From CALOCN01 sp942491735 (GTDB taxonomy: Bacteria > Eisenbacteria > RBG-16-71-46 > JABDJR01): a stretch of DNA of 64,000 bases. This document shows, one piece after another, positions 17,226 through 27,084 of the stretch. Within the stretch, counting starts at the first letter, position 1; each line of letters opens with the position of its first letter. The stretch is from the NCBI GenBank assembly GCA_942491735.1, contig CALOCN010000014.1, positions 3,286,001 to 3,350,000 on the forward strand, written 5' to 3'. Below the pieces are notes generated by a model. The model was given only the letters and a program-made list of their open reading frames with translations. It did not search any database and had not been told where the DNA came from. The position numbers were made by a program, and so were the translations under genes.

Positions 17226-18236
17226 TCACGGACCCACGGCCTCCGCGTTGAGGATCCAGTCCCGTAGGGTCTCCAGATAGCCATCGGCCAACGGAGGTTC
17301 TTCGTCCCCAACCCGGTTGGCTGCGACGCGAATGCCGTGGTCGGCACCGGGAAAGTACCGAATCGCGTAGGACCCCTTGGGTCTGTTCCGGAACGCCTTT
17401 TCGTGGACGTAGCCGGCGATCTGGGACGGGCATTCGCGGTCGTCCTCGCCGAGAACAACGAGAACCGGGGTCGAGATGCGTTCGAGCACGGGTAGGACAT
17501 CGAAGTCGATCACGGGACGGATCCAGCTCCACAACCAATGGTCGGCCACCGGGGGCCCCGAGGCGATCGGGAGCCACGACGCGTCCTTGGCGGCTTCGAG
17601 GGCCCTTGCGTGTGCCTCCCACCCCTCCCCCGTGCGGGCGTACTCCAGGCCCGACCGAAGCAGCGTCAGGGCCTCGTCCACCTCCCGACCGGAATGACCG
17701 GACTCCTCGAGGCTCATCCGGACATCGAACAGGATCTGCTCGTACGGGGTGACCCCGGCGGGCGAGACAAGAATGAGGTAGGCGACATCGCTGGACTTGT
17801 CGGCCGCGATGGGCAGAATCCATCCCGACTGACTCGCTCCCCGCAAGCCGATGCGGGAGCCATTGATCTCCTCCCTCGTCTGAAGATAGGCAACCGCTGC
17901 CAGACAGTCATCCGCCAGGTCCTCGAACGTGGCCTGGTGCCAGTCGCCGGTGGACCTGCCGTAGCCGCGTTTGTCGTAGACGAGGCTTGCGATCCCGTGC
18001 CCGGCGAAGTACTCCGCCTCCAGCCGGTAACGATTGTTGTCGCGCCCGGCGTCGCCGGACCCGTGAGTGAACACGACTGCCGGGTGCGGCCCGGGCCCGT
18101 CCGGGGAGTAGAGGTGTCCAGCAAGGACGATGTCGCCACTGCGAAAGGTGACGTCCTCGACGGCATTGCCCAGGGACGGGTCGGCCCCGAGCCCCAGGGT
18201 TGCAAGAAGGATGAGGTTCAGGAAGACGGCTCGCAC
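17226..18236 (-). CDS. Exported alpha/beta hydrolase
   Basis: 336 residues from a GTG at 18236 with AGGAG eight bases upstream; this start yields a signal peptide (RAVFLNLILLATLGLGADPSLGNA), whereas longer frames add Arg-rich sequence. The alpha/beta-hydrolase fold shows HPAVVFTHGSGDAGRDNN (oxyanion HGSG), DKRGYGRSTGD, a nucleophile elbow GASQSGWILPIA (G-x-S-x-G), a late Asp in VLVVLGEDDRECP and the catalytic His in FPGADHGIRV. It resembles dienelactone-hydrolase/acyl-peptidase-like periplasmic esterases. Substrate unknown. It is convergent with the rhodanese gene, 15 bp away. Confidence 0.9.
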   Translation of the reverse strand: MRAVFLNLILLATLGLGADPSLGNAVEDVTFRSGDIVLAGHLYSPDGPGPHPAVVFTHGSGDAGRDNNRYRLEAEYFAGHGIASLVYDKRGYGRSTGDWHQATFEDLADDCLAAVAYLQTREEINGSRIGLRGASQSGWILPIAADKSSDVAYLILVSPAGVTPYEQILFDVRMSLEESGHSGREVDEALTLLRSGLEYARTGEGWEAHARALEAAKDASWLPIASGPPVADHWLWSWIRPVIDFDVLPVLERISTPVLVVLGEDDRECPSQIAGYVHEKAFRNRPKGSYAIRYFPGADHGIRVAANRVGDEEPPLADGYLETLRDWILNAEAVGP

Positions 18237-18353
18237 TTGTCTTCTCCTGTTGAGTCGGCCCCAACGCCTTCGGCCAGTCATACAGGACAGGACGACGCAG
18301 CGACGCAAAAGGTTGCGCCCTTCCTGGATCATGCGTCGGATTCGTCCTCTCCC

Positions 18354-19367
18354 CTACCCGGAAGCGGACGCTTCCCGGTAGGCAGCCGGCGTTTGCCCGG
18401 TCCAGCGCTTGAAGGCTCGGCTGAAAGCGCTTTGCTCGGAGAAACCGGTCAGGAAGGCCACCTCGGAAAGTGAGTAGCGGCTCTGCCCCAGCAGGTTCTC
18501 CGCCAACTCTCTGCGGGTGAGGTCCACTTGACCCTTGAACGAGAGCCCCCGCCCGGAGAGCCGTCGTTGGAGCGTCCGTTGGCTCATGGCCAGACGCCGG
18601 GCGATGTCCGCCATTCGGGGAACACCTTCGCTCAAGGAGCGGGAGATCTCCCGGCTCAGGAGTGACTCCAGGGGCTCCGTGGAAACAATGGCCTCGATCT
18701 GCTCGTCGAGGTGGGCCAGGAGGAACCGCGAAATCCCGTCGTCACCCAGATGGTTCGGCTGCTCGAGCGCCTCGGTCGGTATGGAGAGCGCGTCCTTGTC
18801 GGCCCCGAAAATGACCGGACAGCCGAAGTACTCCTCGTGCGCCGATGTGGCGCCGGGTGCCGCGTGCTTCAAGTAGACTGCCCTTGGGCGGAAACGGGTC
18901 GCGGAGGTCTGCCGTATCAACGAGGTGGCGCTGGCCAGCGTGGCTTCGTTGGACAGGCGCAGGCCGAGCCGGCGCTCTCCGGAGCGATGCAACTGGAAAT
19001 CGGTTCCTCCCCCGACCTCCCGGAGTTCGTAGGTCAGGTTGTCGGTCCACAGACGGCAATACCGCTCCACCCGCTCCAGGGAGTGACGAACTGTGGGTGC
19101 GGACTTCCAGGCTAATCCGAGCGCTCCGTAGTCGTCGGGGCGCATGAGCGGACCCACGCGCAGCGGCAGGGTATGGACGTCGGGCATCTCCCCGGCGATC
19201 TGCTCCAGCATTCCGTAGTAGGCATCGGCGGCCACCATCCGGGTCACATCGAGCGGCTCCAGCGGATCGAGTCCGATCGAGCGCAGGAGGGCCGCCCCGT
19301 CGACCGCGGACCCCGCCGCCTGGATCATCCTGCGCGGAAAGATGGAGGTGACGAATCCTGTAGGCAC
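18354..19367 (-). CDS. AraC-family regulator with arabinose-binding-type N-terminal domain
   Basis: 337 residues. The N-terminal ~190 residues match the ligand-binding domain of OruR/ArgR-type AraC proteins (LLRSIGLDPLEPLDVTRMVAADAYYGMLEQI ... RVGPLMRPDDYGALGLAWKSAPTVRHSLERVERYC). The C-terminal HTH pair reads MADIARRLAMSQRTLQRRLSGRGLSFKGQVDLTRRELAENLL ... VAFLTGFSEQSAFSRAFKRWTGQTPAAYRE. The start is a GTG at 19367 with no properly spaced Shine-Dalgarno; an extended -10-like TGaTACGGT places +1 near the GTG. It follows the SnoaL-like and NmrA-like genes on the same strand with a 67-bp gap and may regulate them. Confidence 0.92.
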   Translation of the reverse strand: MPTGFVTSIFPRRMIQAAGSAVDGAALLRSIGLDPLEPLDVTRMVAADAYYGMLEQIAGEMPDVHTLPLRVGPLMRPDDYGALGLAWKSAPTVRHSLERVERYCRLWTDNLTYELREVGGGTDFQLHRSGERRLGLRLSNEATLASATSLIRQTSATRFRPRAVYLKHAAPGATSAHEEYFGCPVIFGADKDALSIPTEALEQPNHLGDDGISRFLLAHLDEQIEAIVSTEPLESLLSREISRSLSEGVPRMADIARRLAMSQRTLQRRLSGRGLSFKGQVDLTRRELAENLLGQSRYSLSEVAFLTGFSEQSAFSRAFKRWTGQTPAAYREASASG

Positions 19368-19434
19368 CTCCAGACCGTATCAAATACCGCAGGCTGGGCG
19401 TTCGCTGATCGAGCAGGAGCCGGCGACCGGCCGG

Positions 19435-19851
19435 TCATGGGTTCTTCCGGATGAGCCCTAGCTGCTCGAACAGGGTGAGCTGGTCAAGAATCTCCCATTC
19501 CTCGGCGATCTTCCCGTCGCGGAAGCGGCTGCGCACCATGCCGTGGGCCTTCACCCGCCGACCCGTTGCAGGGTGGCCAAGCAGATCCCCCCGGTGCGTC
19601 CCGGTCAGCGTGAAGGAGAGCAGGGTCACATCGCCATGGGCCAGCAGCTCGTCGATCTCGATCCTGAGGTCGGGAAACGCAGTCCGGTATCCGTTCAGAA
19701 GGGCGGTGAGTCCGTCCGCTCCATGGAGCTCCTCCCCCGGCGCGCGATGGACATAGTCCGGGTGGATGAGTTCGGGAAGCACCGAGGGGTCCCCGGCGTT
19801 CAGGATGTCGTCGACGAAGCGACGCATGGTGCGTTCATGGGATGTGATCAT
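19435..19851 (-). CDS. SnoaL-like ester cyclase family protein
   Basis: 138 residues from the ATG at 19851, preceded by GAGGAGG. The sequence matches the SnoaL-like polyketide-cyclase/ester-cyclase family of the NTF2 fold: YVHRAPGEELHGADGLTALLNGYRTAFPDLRIEIDELLAHGDVTLLSFTLTGTHRGDLLGHPATGRRVKAHGMVRSRFRDGKIAEEWEILDQLTLFEQLG. The late His-Asp positions (R-V-K-A-H-G, DGKIAEEW) are those of SnoaL-like proteins, whose members are often of unknown substrate. The gene is 10 bp downstream of the NmrA-like gene and almost certainly co-transcribed with it. Confidence 0.92.
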   Translation of the reverse strand: MITSHERTMRRFVDDILNAGDPSVLPELIHPDYVHRAPGEELHGADGLTALLNGYRTAFPDLRIEIDELLAHGDVTLLSFTLTGTHRGDLLGHPATGRRVKAHGMVRSRFRDGKIAEEWEILDQLTLFEQLGLIRKNP

Positions 19852-19861
19852 GGCGACCTCC

Positions 19862-20725
19862 TCAGGAGTGTGCGACCGGGGCCGGGGAGGGCTCCGCCCA
19901 GATTCCGGATTCGGCCGCCGTGCGCGCGTAGTCCAGGAAGTCCCGAGGAGCGCGACCCAGGGCCCGTTGCACGCCATCGACGACATGGGCGTTGCGGCCA
20001 TCGAGCACCGTCCTGAACAAGTACTGCGTCAGTGACACGATCACTTCCGGCGTTCCATGGGTGCGCATGTCCTGGACGAACGCGTTTGCCGGCACCTGCT
20101 GATAGCGGAGGTCCCGTCCGGCCGCCAGTGCAATCTCCCTCACCGCTTCGGCGAAGGTCATCAGCCGCGGACCCGTGACCTCATAGATCTGACCCTCATG
20201 CCCGGGCTCGGTCAGGGCGGCAACGGCGACGTCGGCGATGTCGTCCGCGTCGACGAAAGGCTCCCGGATGTCCCCCGCGGGGAGCGCGAGGAGGCCGTGC
20301 CGCAGCGGTTCCAGGAAATGGCCCTCATTGAAGTTCTGGTTGAACCAGGCTGCACGCACGACCGTCCAGGCCGGGTTGATCTCCTGAACGATGCGCTCGC
20401 ACCGCTGGGCCTCCTCCTCGCCCCGGCCGGAGAGGAGTACCAGTCGCTCGACCCCCCGGTCCGCTGCAAGCCGGGCGAGCGACCGGATTGCCGGGGGAGC
20501 CTCCGGCACCGCCAGGTCGGGCGAGTAGGTCACGTAGGCGGCATGCACGCCGTCCAAGGCCTTGCCCCAGGTGCCGGGGTCGTTCCAGTCGAAAGGAATC
20601 CTGCTGGAGCGGGAACCGGCACGGACGGGGATGCCCCGGGCCTCCAGACGCTGTACGACGCGTCGTCCGGTCTTACCGGTGCCGCCGATGACGAGGGTGA
20701 GTCCGTTGCCGTGGGTCTTCTGCAT
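19862..20725 (-). CDS. NmrA-like NAD(P)-binding protein
   Basis: 287 residues. The N-terminal Rossmann motif TLVIGGTGKTGRRVVQRLEARG is typical of atypical SDR/NmrA proteins, followed by IPFDWNDPGTWGKALDGVHAAYVTYSPDL, LVLLSGRGEEEAQRCERIVQEI and WTVVRAAWFNQNFNEG. The catalytic YxxxK of classical SDRs is absent, as usual for this family, which acts as redox sensors or quinone/azo reductases. First gene of a probable three-gene minus-strand unit (NmrA-like, SnoaL-like, AraC-like). Confidence 0.93.
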   Translation of the reverse strand: MQKTHGNGLTLVIGGTGKTGRRVVQRLEARGIPVRAGSRSSRIPFDWNDPGTWGKALDGVHAAYVTYSPDLAVPEAPPAIRSLARLAADRGVERLVLLSGRGEEEAQRCERIVQEINPAWTVVRAAWFNQNFNEGHFLEPLRHGLLALPAGDIREPFVDADDIADVAVAALTEPGHEGQIYEVTGPRLMTFAEAVREIALAAGRDLRYQQVPANAFVQDMRTHGTPEVIVSLTQYLFRTVLDGRNAHVVDGVQRALGRAPRDFLDYARTAAESGIWAEPSPAPVAHS

Positions 20726-21004
20726 AACCGTCTCCTTGGGTTCCCGGGAGCGACACCATGTCGTCTCGCCATGAGGAAGACGGTAGCGCGCGGGAGGTAC
20801 CGGAGTATTGACCCGCGCCGTCAGGTTCTTGACCGGGGCGGCCAGCTTCGTGGCGGGCCGACCCCACGAGAACCCCTTGGGGCATGCTGTATACTTGGTG
20901 CCTTGTCGGGCAGACCCCGGCCAAAAGCCGTACCTTCTGCTGCTTTTCCGTTGGCGCCTTGATCAACTTGCGACTCCTCGGCCCACCCACTCCAGAGGTG
21001 CTTC

Positions 21005-24000
21005 ATGTCGTTTGCGCGCGTTCTTCGCGTCTGCGGCCTCGTTTCTGCCTTCCTCGCCTGCCCCCTCCTCCCGACCGACGCCCCCTTCGCCCAGTCCCCA
21101 GGGGGTCTTTTCCACGGCCCAGGACACCTGCCAGGCGCTGACCGTCACCTACACCACCACCGCCGAGTTCAACGGCGGGGTCCTCAACGGCGCGGTTGCC
21201 GTGGGCGATCAGGTGGAGCTGACCCCCCTGTCGTCCACCTGGCCCTACGCCTGGATCGCCAACTCCAACGACGGGACGATCTCCAAGGTGGACACCCAGA
21301 CCGGCAAGGAAGTGGGCCGGTACTACACGGGGCCCCCGATCGGCAATGACTACGCCTATCTGCAACCCTCACGCACCGTGGTGGACCGGAACGGGAACTG
21401 TTGGGTGGCCAACCGGCCGTTCGCCGACGCGACCATGATCCAGATCGCCACCACGGGAGGCGAGGACCGCAACAACAACAGCATCATCGAGACCTCGATG
21501 GATGCCAACAACAACGGCGTCATTGACCCGTTCGAGATCCTCCCCTGGGGTCAGGACGAGCGCGTGCTGCGTCACTATGTGGTCCAGCCTGCGGATCAGA
21601 TCCGTGGTCTGGTCATCGACAAGAACGGGTTCCTGTGGGTCGGGCTCAGCGCCGCGACCATGGTTGCGAAGGTCGACCCGAACCTCCCCACCTCGATCTA
21701 CGCCCCGAACCTCACTCCGACCCTGGTGCCGCACCTGGCCACCGCGACCACCGCGCAGAGCCCGTACGGGTTGGCCCTGTCCCCCAACGGGAACATCTAC
21801 GTCGCCACCGGTGGGGAGTACGCGTTCGAGATCAACACGGGTTCCGCCACGGTGACCGAGACCATCTTCCATCCCGGCAACTGGAACTATGGGATCGCGG
21901 TGGATCAGAACTGCATTGTCTGGCTCGCCAACACCGTGCCCCCCTACGGATGCATCCGTTGGGACCCCACCCAGACCGTGGGCAATCCCGCCCTGGGGTG
22001 GACCCTGAGCGGGCTGGGTGCGCCCGGGGTAGGCCGGGGCATCACGGTCGATTTCAACAACGACATCTGGATGGCCTGCAACGACACCCTGGATTCCGTA
22101 GTCAAGTTCAGCAATACCCCCACTCCGACCGTGATCGGGGTGTACCCCACCCCCTCGCAAGCCATGGTCGGGGTCGGGGTCGCCATCGACGGCAACATCA
22201 TCGCCGTACCGGGGGGCAACTCCCTGTGGACCAAGCTGGATGTGAACACCGGGAACATCATCGTCACCGGAGGCCCCCAGCTGGTGGGTATGGCACCCTA
22301 CAGCTATAGCGACTTCACCGGCAGCCTGCAGAACATGGTGGGCAATCAGCAGGGCATCTGGAGCCGGATCACCGACGGTGGCTACGGCCAGATCGTGTGG
22401 AACTACGTGGCGTGGAACGGCAACACGCCGGGTACAACGAGCCTGAGCGTGGAAGCGCGGGTCGCCCCGACCCTGAGCGCCCTCTCCTCGACCAACTGGA
22501 GCGTGGTGGCCAGCTCGGGGTTCCTGGGAACTCCCATCCCGGGCCGATACATCGAGACCCGGGTGAAGCTGGACCGGTTCGTGGAATGCGGCCAGCCGTT
22601 CGTCACCCCGGAACTGTACGACCTCACCGTGGCCGCGATCTGCGACTCCTGCTCATTCGTGAGCTGTCCGGAAGACACCATCATTCCCTGCCAGTTCCTG
22701 GAGGGCGCGGAGTTCTTCTACAGCGCACCGCAGCTGAGCTCGCTGTGCGACAGCACCTATGTGGTCACCTGCTCCCCCCCCGGCGGGTTCTTCCCCATGG
22801 GGACCACGGCGGTCAACTGCATCGCGGTCAACGCGGCCAACGACACCCTGCGTTGCACGTTCTCGGTCACCGTCTCCGGCGACTGTGATCCCGACCTCGA
22901 GGGCGCGTGCTGCGTGGGGGAAAGCTGTTACCAGGCCACGCAGGCCGGCTGCCAGAGTGCCGGCGGCGTGTACCACGGGGACAACACGAGCTGCACCGAG
23001 GGATGTAGCCCGAACTGTGCCGAGCCGCCCAACAACCTTGTCGGCTGGTGGCCATTGGACGGAGCGGCCGGCACGGTGACGCCCAACCGGGCCGGGGTCG
23101 CGACCGGCGGCGTTCTCCAGAACGGCCCGGCGTTGTGGACGGGCTCGTACGTGAACAACGCATACACCTTCAACGGCATCAACCAGAGCATCCACGTCCC
23201 CCACCACGCCAGCCTGGACCTGGGGGGCGGGGACTTCTCGGCTGACTTCTGGGTCAACACGGCAAGCCAGCCCGGCGTGGCCACCCTGCTGGACAAGCGG
23301 TCCGCGGGAACGGTCCAGGGCATCGTGGTCTTCCTGTACAACGGGTACCCGGGTGTGCAGCTCGGGGTGGCCGGCGGGTTCGACAACTACATCCTCACCA
23401 ACGCCAACAGCGGCGCGGCAGGGTTCGTGGGAGATTCCCAATGGCACCTGGTCGCGGTCACCGTGGACCGGGACAACCCCAACGGCGTCCAGTTCTACGT
23501 GGATGGGAATCCGGTGGGACCCACGTTCAACCCCACCCCCCGGCAGGGCAACCTCAACAACACGGAGCCGCTCTACATGGCCCGGCCGCATCCCACCTGG
23601 GGCGGCGGGTACTACGCGGGCGCGTTGGATGAGATCGAGCTCACCCGCCGCGTCCTGCGACCGGAGGAAATCGACGCGATCCACCAGGCCGGCGCGTCCG
23701 GCAAGTGCCCCGAGGTGTGCTTTGCCACCCAGGGCGTTCCCTGCTGCGGCGGCTACATCGCCACCTCGTCGATCACCATCTGCAACTATGGACTGACCGC
23801 GCATCTCTACAGCTGGGGCGTCTCCCCCGCCACCGGGCCCGGTTGCACCGGCGTCGGACCGTCCGGGTACTCGCCCCCTTCGGGGTCGGTCGTCGTCCCC
23901 GCGCAGAGCTGCGTGACCGTGCCGATCAACATCGCCTGTCCATCGAACATCCCGGTCGGCGCCACCGCCTGCTACGAGGTGAACGTGTTCAACCACGACA

Positions 24001-24761
24001 CCGGTCGCACCTTCAGCTGCCTGGGCTCGGTGCGGCGCCCGCTGCGCTGGTGCCTGAAGTGGATCGACGTGGGCATCGGGGTTGATCTCGGCGGCATCAC
24101 CGGCATCCCGACCGGCACGGCCCGGGCGTTGGGCATCGAGGTCACCCTGCCTGCCGGCTCGCCCGCGGACGTGTTGAACTACTCCATCGAGGCTCTGGAA
24201 CCTCACGAGGACATTTCCAGTGTCGCCGTGTCGCTCAACGGCGAGCCGGCCGGGGTTCCCGCGACCGGCTCTCTGGCCTTTGCCCCGGGGGAGACCAAGA
24301 TGATCCCCCTGGATGTGGCCTACGACGCGCACTACCCGATTGGTTACGATCGACTGCGCTTCCTGGCCGACGACACCGGCGACGGAACGCCGGAGAACCT
24401 CGGCGCGGTGGCGGTGCGTTCGGAGGACGCCTCCATCACCAGCGTCACGCCTCCCGATGATGGCGGCGCGCCGCAACCCAATCGACTCATTCTCGCCTTC
24501 CCCAACCCGTTCGCGGCGAGCAATCAGATCCGCTTCCAGGTCACCGGCAACCGTGCCAAGCAGGTGTTCCTGGCGTTGTTCGATCTCCAGGGACGCCAGG
24601 TCAAGACCCTGCTCGACGGTGCCCCCTACGAACCGGGGAAGCATTCGGTGGCCTGGGATACCCGTGACGACCAGGGCGTGCCACTCGTATCCGGGATCTA
24701 CTTTCTGCGGCTGCAGGTCGACAGCACGGTGGAATCCGGAAAGGTGTTGATCAGGCGCTAG
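21005..24761 (+). CDS. Giant secreted protein (propeller, HYR, LamG, sorting domain) with apparent frameshift
   Basis: A signal peptide (MSFARVLRVCGLVSAFLACPLLPTDAPFAQS) begins at the ATG at 21005, but the body is encoded in another frame (continuous upstream-open to 24761); the switch falls around 21095-21120, within CCCCAGGGGGTCTTTTCC, where removing one base would join them. The body (~1220 residues) has an N-terminal SMP-30/Vgb-like propeller (WIANSNDGTISKVDTQTGKEVGRYYTG...), an HYR domain ending SVTVSGDC, a Cys-rich insert (EGACCVGESCYQATQAGCQ), a LamG domain (NNLVGWWPLDGAAGTV ... GGDFSADFWVNT), a further Cys-containing beta region and a C-terminal FlgD-like sorting domain. Surface adhesin or carbohydrate-binding role is inferred. 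The frameshift may be a homopolymer sequencing error or genuine decay/recoding. Confidence 0.82.
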
Positions 24762-24772
24762 GTCTGGGGGAT

Positions 24773-25960
24773 CTAGTCCTCTGGGAACCTGGTCCGGGTT
24801 CGCAGGCAGACCCGGACCAGCAGGAGCATGACCGGCACCTCGATGAGCACCCCCACCACCGTGGCCAGGGCCGCCCCCGAGGAGAGCCCGAAAAGCATGA
24901 CCGCGGTGGCGATGGCGACCTCGAAGTGGTTGGAGGCGCCGATCATGGCCGACGGGGCGGCATCCCGGTAGGGCAGGCCCAGCCGATGGGCCAGGCCGTA
25001 GGTGATCCCGAAGATCAACACCGTCTGGAGGAACAACGGGACGGCGATCCAGAGGATGGTGAGCGGGTTGGCAAGAATCACCTCGCCCTTGAAGGAAAAG
25101 AGGAGAACCAGGGTGACCAGCAACGCACCGATGGTCACCGGGGTCAGCACATGGAGAAACTTCTCCCGGAACCACGTCTCTCCCCTGGCGGCAACGATGA
25201 AACGACGTGACAGGTATCCGGCCACCAGGGGCAGCGCCACATAGACGGCGATCGAGAGGAGCAGCGCCTGCCAGGGAACGGGAAGCCGGCCGACTCCCAG
25301 CAGGAAGCCACCCAGCACCCCGTAGAGAACGAGCATGGCGAGGGAGTTGATGGCGACCATGACCAGGGTATGCCCATCGTTCCCCCGGGCCAGGTAGCCC
25401 CACACCAGGACCATGGCCGTGCACGGCGCGATCCCCAGAAGAATGCAGCCGGCGAGGTAGCTCCGCCAGAGAGGAACCTCGAGCGCCTTGATTCCGTCCT
25501 GGAGGACCACCGTTCCCGCCCCGTAGGTATCGCCCACCGGGAGGTCCAGCCCGAAGGGCATCTTGACGACATCCACGGCCTCGGGTCCGATGAACTTCAG
25601 GAACAGGACTCCGAGGAAGAGCAGGCTGATGCCGTACATGGTGAACGGCTTGATGACCCAGTTCACGAACAGCGTCAGTCCCACCGGTTTGACGCTGCGT
25701 CCGGCCTTGAGGACCTCGGTGAAATCGATCTTCACCATGATGGGATACATCATGAAGAAGAGGCAGACCGCGATGGGGATGGAGACGACCGGCGCGCCGT
25801 CCACGGTGAGTGCCATGCCATCCAGGGACCGCGCGATACCGGGAGCAACCTTTCCCAGCAGGATGCCTCCGGCAATGCACAGCAGCACCCACACGGTCAG
25901 GTAGCGCTCGAAGAATCCCAGCCCCTTGGGCTCCTGGGTGGTGCAGGCCTCGGTTGCCAT
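24773..25960 (-). CDS. acr3: Arsenite efflux permease, ACR3 type
   Basis: 395 residues from the ATG at 25960; a GTG at 25984 would add 8 residues but overlaps the arsR stop. Ten hydrophobic segments are visible. The family signature GIAPCTAMVLVWGYLARGN with the essential Cys (in APCTAMV) is present, as are the PSAMIGASNHFEVAIATAVMLFGL and MMYPIMVKIDFTEV blocks, all diagnostic of ACR3 (BASS superfamily) permeases. It exports As(III) (possibly Sb(III)) in exchange for protons. It starts four bases after the arsR stop and is co-transcribed with it. No arsC arsenate reductase is present nearby. Confidence 0.96.
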   Translation of the reverse strand: MATEACTTQEPKGLGFFERYLTVWVLLCIAGGILLGKVAPGIARSLDGMALTVDGAPVVSIPIAVCLFFMMYPIMVKIDFTEVLKAGRSVKPVGLTLFVNWVIKPFTMYGISLLFLGVLFLKFIGPEAVDVVKMPFGLDLPVGDTYGAGTVVLQDGIKALEVPLWRSYLAGCILLGIAPCTAMVLVWGYLARGNDGHTLVMVAINSLAMLVLYGVLGGFLLGVGRLPVPWQALLLSIAVYVALPLVAGYLSRRFIVAARGETWFREKFLHVLTPVTIGALLVTLVLLFSFKGEVILANPLTILWIAVPLFLQTVLIFGITYGLAHRLGLPYRDAAPSAMIGASNHFEVAIATAVMLFGLSSGAALATVVGVLIEVPVMLLLVRVCLRTRTRFPED

Positions 25961-25964
25961 GGTC

Positions 25965-26351
25965 CTAGCCCCCCCTTTCACCACGTGCGGGTTGACCTAC
26001 GGTCCTGCATAGCTCCTCGACGGGGATTTCCAGGATGCCCTCCAGGCGTTGAGCATCCTGGTCCAACGAACCATCGTCTTGCAGGGAAGCATCAAGCCAC
26101 CGCAGGGCCGCCCGCACCCGCTTGGGCGCTGCGCGGCCACTGCGGCGGTAGTAGGCCCATCGGCCATCCTTGCGGTTGTCCACCAGATACGCCTGGCGGA
26201 GAACCGCCATGTGCTTGGAAACGGTGGAGGCGGCCAGGCCGAGGAGTTCAACGATCTGACACACGCAGAGCTCGCGGCCCTTCAGGGCGACCAGGATCCG
26301 CACCCGACCGGGGTCGGAGAGAGCTTTGGCAACATCCACGAACTCACGCAC
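25965..26351 (-). CDS. arsR: ArsR-family arsenic-responsive repressor
   Basis: 128 residues from a GTG at 26351 preceded by AAGGAG. A winged helix (ALSDPGRVRILVALKGRELCVCQIVELLGLAASTVSKHMAVLRQAYLVDNRKDGRWAYYRR) contains the ELCVCQ metal-sensing motif at the start of the recognition region (As(III)-thiolate site of ArsR). The C-terminal extension is longer than in minimal ArsR proteins (REDUNDANT in Cys apart from a late ELCRTV). First gene of the arsR-acr3 unit; derepression by arsenite is expected. Confidence 0.95.
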   Translation of the reverse strand: MREFVDVAKALSDPGRVRILVALKGRELCVCQIVELLGLAASTVSKHMAVLRQAYLVDNRKDGRWAYYRRSGRAAPKRVRAALRWLDASLQDDGSLDQDAQRLEGILEIPVEELCRTVGQPARGERGG

Positions 26352-26386
26352 CGCGACTCCTTCTTGGCCATTTCGTCACATGGCGA

Positions 26387-26415
26387 AGTATGGTGCACTG
26401 TGTTCGTCGCGTCAA
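26387..26415 (-). promoter_or_regulatory. arsR-acr3 promoter
   Basis: On the minus strand: TTGACG (26415-26410), a 17-bp spacer, CATACT (26392-26387). Predicted +1 near 26380, giving a ~29-nt leader with a Shine-Dalgarno before the GTG at 26351. No unambiguous ArsR palindrome was recognised. Confidence 0.5.
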
Positions 26416-26427
26416 GACTGCCGCGCG

Positions 26428-27084
26428 CTATTGGGGCCGCTGATTCAAGCAGCACTTCTTGTACTTTTTCCCACTTCCGCAGGGACATGGATCGTTGCGT
26501 CCCGCTGTGGTCCACTTGTTCCTTTCCCGCATCACCTGCTGCCTCTTCTTCTTCAGGGCACGATATGCGAGGACCGCCTCCGACTCCAGGTACTCCGGAG
26601 TCAGGGCCTCCAGAACCTCCCGCTCCTTCTCCGTCAAGGGCTCGCTGCCCGCAGCGTCACGCTCGTTCAGCATCAGATACACCTCGAAGGGAACCGTCGG
26701 CGCGTGGCCCTCCTCGTACTCATTGATCCATTCATCGTCAATGAGCATGCCATCCAGGTACCCGCGGCACCATTCCAGAAGGCCCTCTGGCTCATACACC
26801 GGTAGTATGGGTCGATCCTGGCGAAAGTCGTTCGCCGTCCGGTTCCAGAACCTCATGATCAGCTCGAGAATTCGGTTCGCCTCCTCCGTAGCCTCGAACG
26901 GATTGTCGTCACGCAGGATCAACGGCAGCCACTGGCTGGGTGGAATCGTCTCCGGGTGCGACACCAGACCCGCAATGAACCCCCAGAACTCATAGAGCGC
27001 CATGGCACTCTCATCTTCAATGAAGCGGTCGAGGATCAGGAGTTCATCATGGTCCAGGGGCTTGAATGCGGTAGGGGTTCTCAT
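26428..27084 (-). CDS. UPF0149 (YecA-like) protein with C-terminal SEC-C zinc motif
   Basis: 218 residues. The N-terminal domain matches UPF0149 (ESAMALYEFWGFIAGLVSHPETIPPSQWLPLIL ... LEWCRGYLDGM), and the C-terminus is the SEC-C motif GRNDPCPCGSGKKYKKCC (CxCx8CC), the SecA-type zinc-binding tail that also occurs in proteins acting at the ribosome/translocon. Start and preceding stop overlap by ATGA (27081-27084), so it is translationally coupled to the nucleotidyltransferase-fusion gene upstream. Molecular function unknown. It is convergently placed with nothing; arsR transcription begins just past its end. Confidence 0.9.
   Translation of the reverse strand: MRTPTAFKPLDHDELLILDRFIEDESAMALYEFWGFIAGLVSHPETIPPSQWLPLILRDDNPFEATEEANRILELIMRFWNRTANDFRQDRPILPVYEPEGLLEWCRGYLDGMLIDDEWINEYEEGHAPTVPFEVYLMLNERDAAGSEPLTEKEREVLEALTPEYLESEAVLAYRALKKKRQQVMRERNKWTTAGRNDPCPCGSGKKYKKCCLNQRPQ

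Noticed and set aside
22653..25892. 1079-codon minus-strand frame across the giant protein and acr3
   Set aside because: Overlaps two recognisable genes in other frames; composition typical of antisense high-GC frames.
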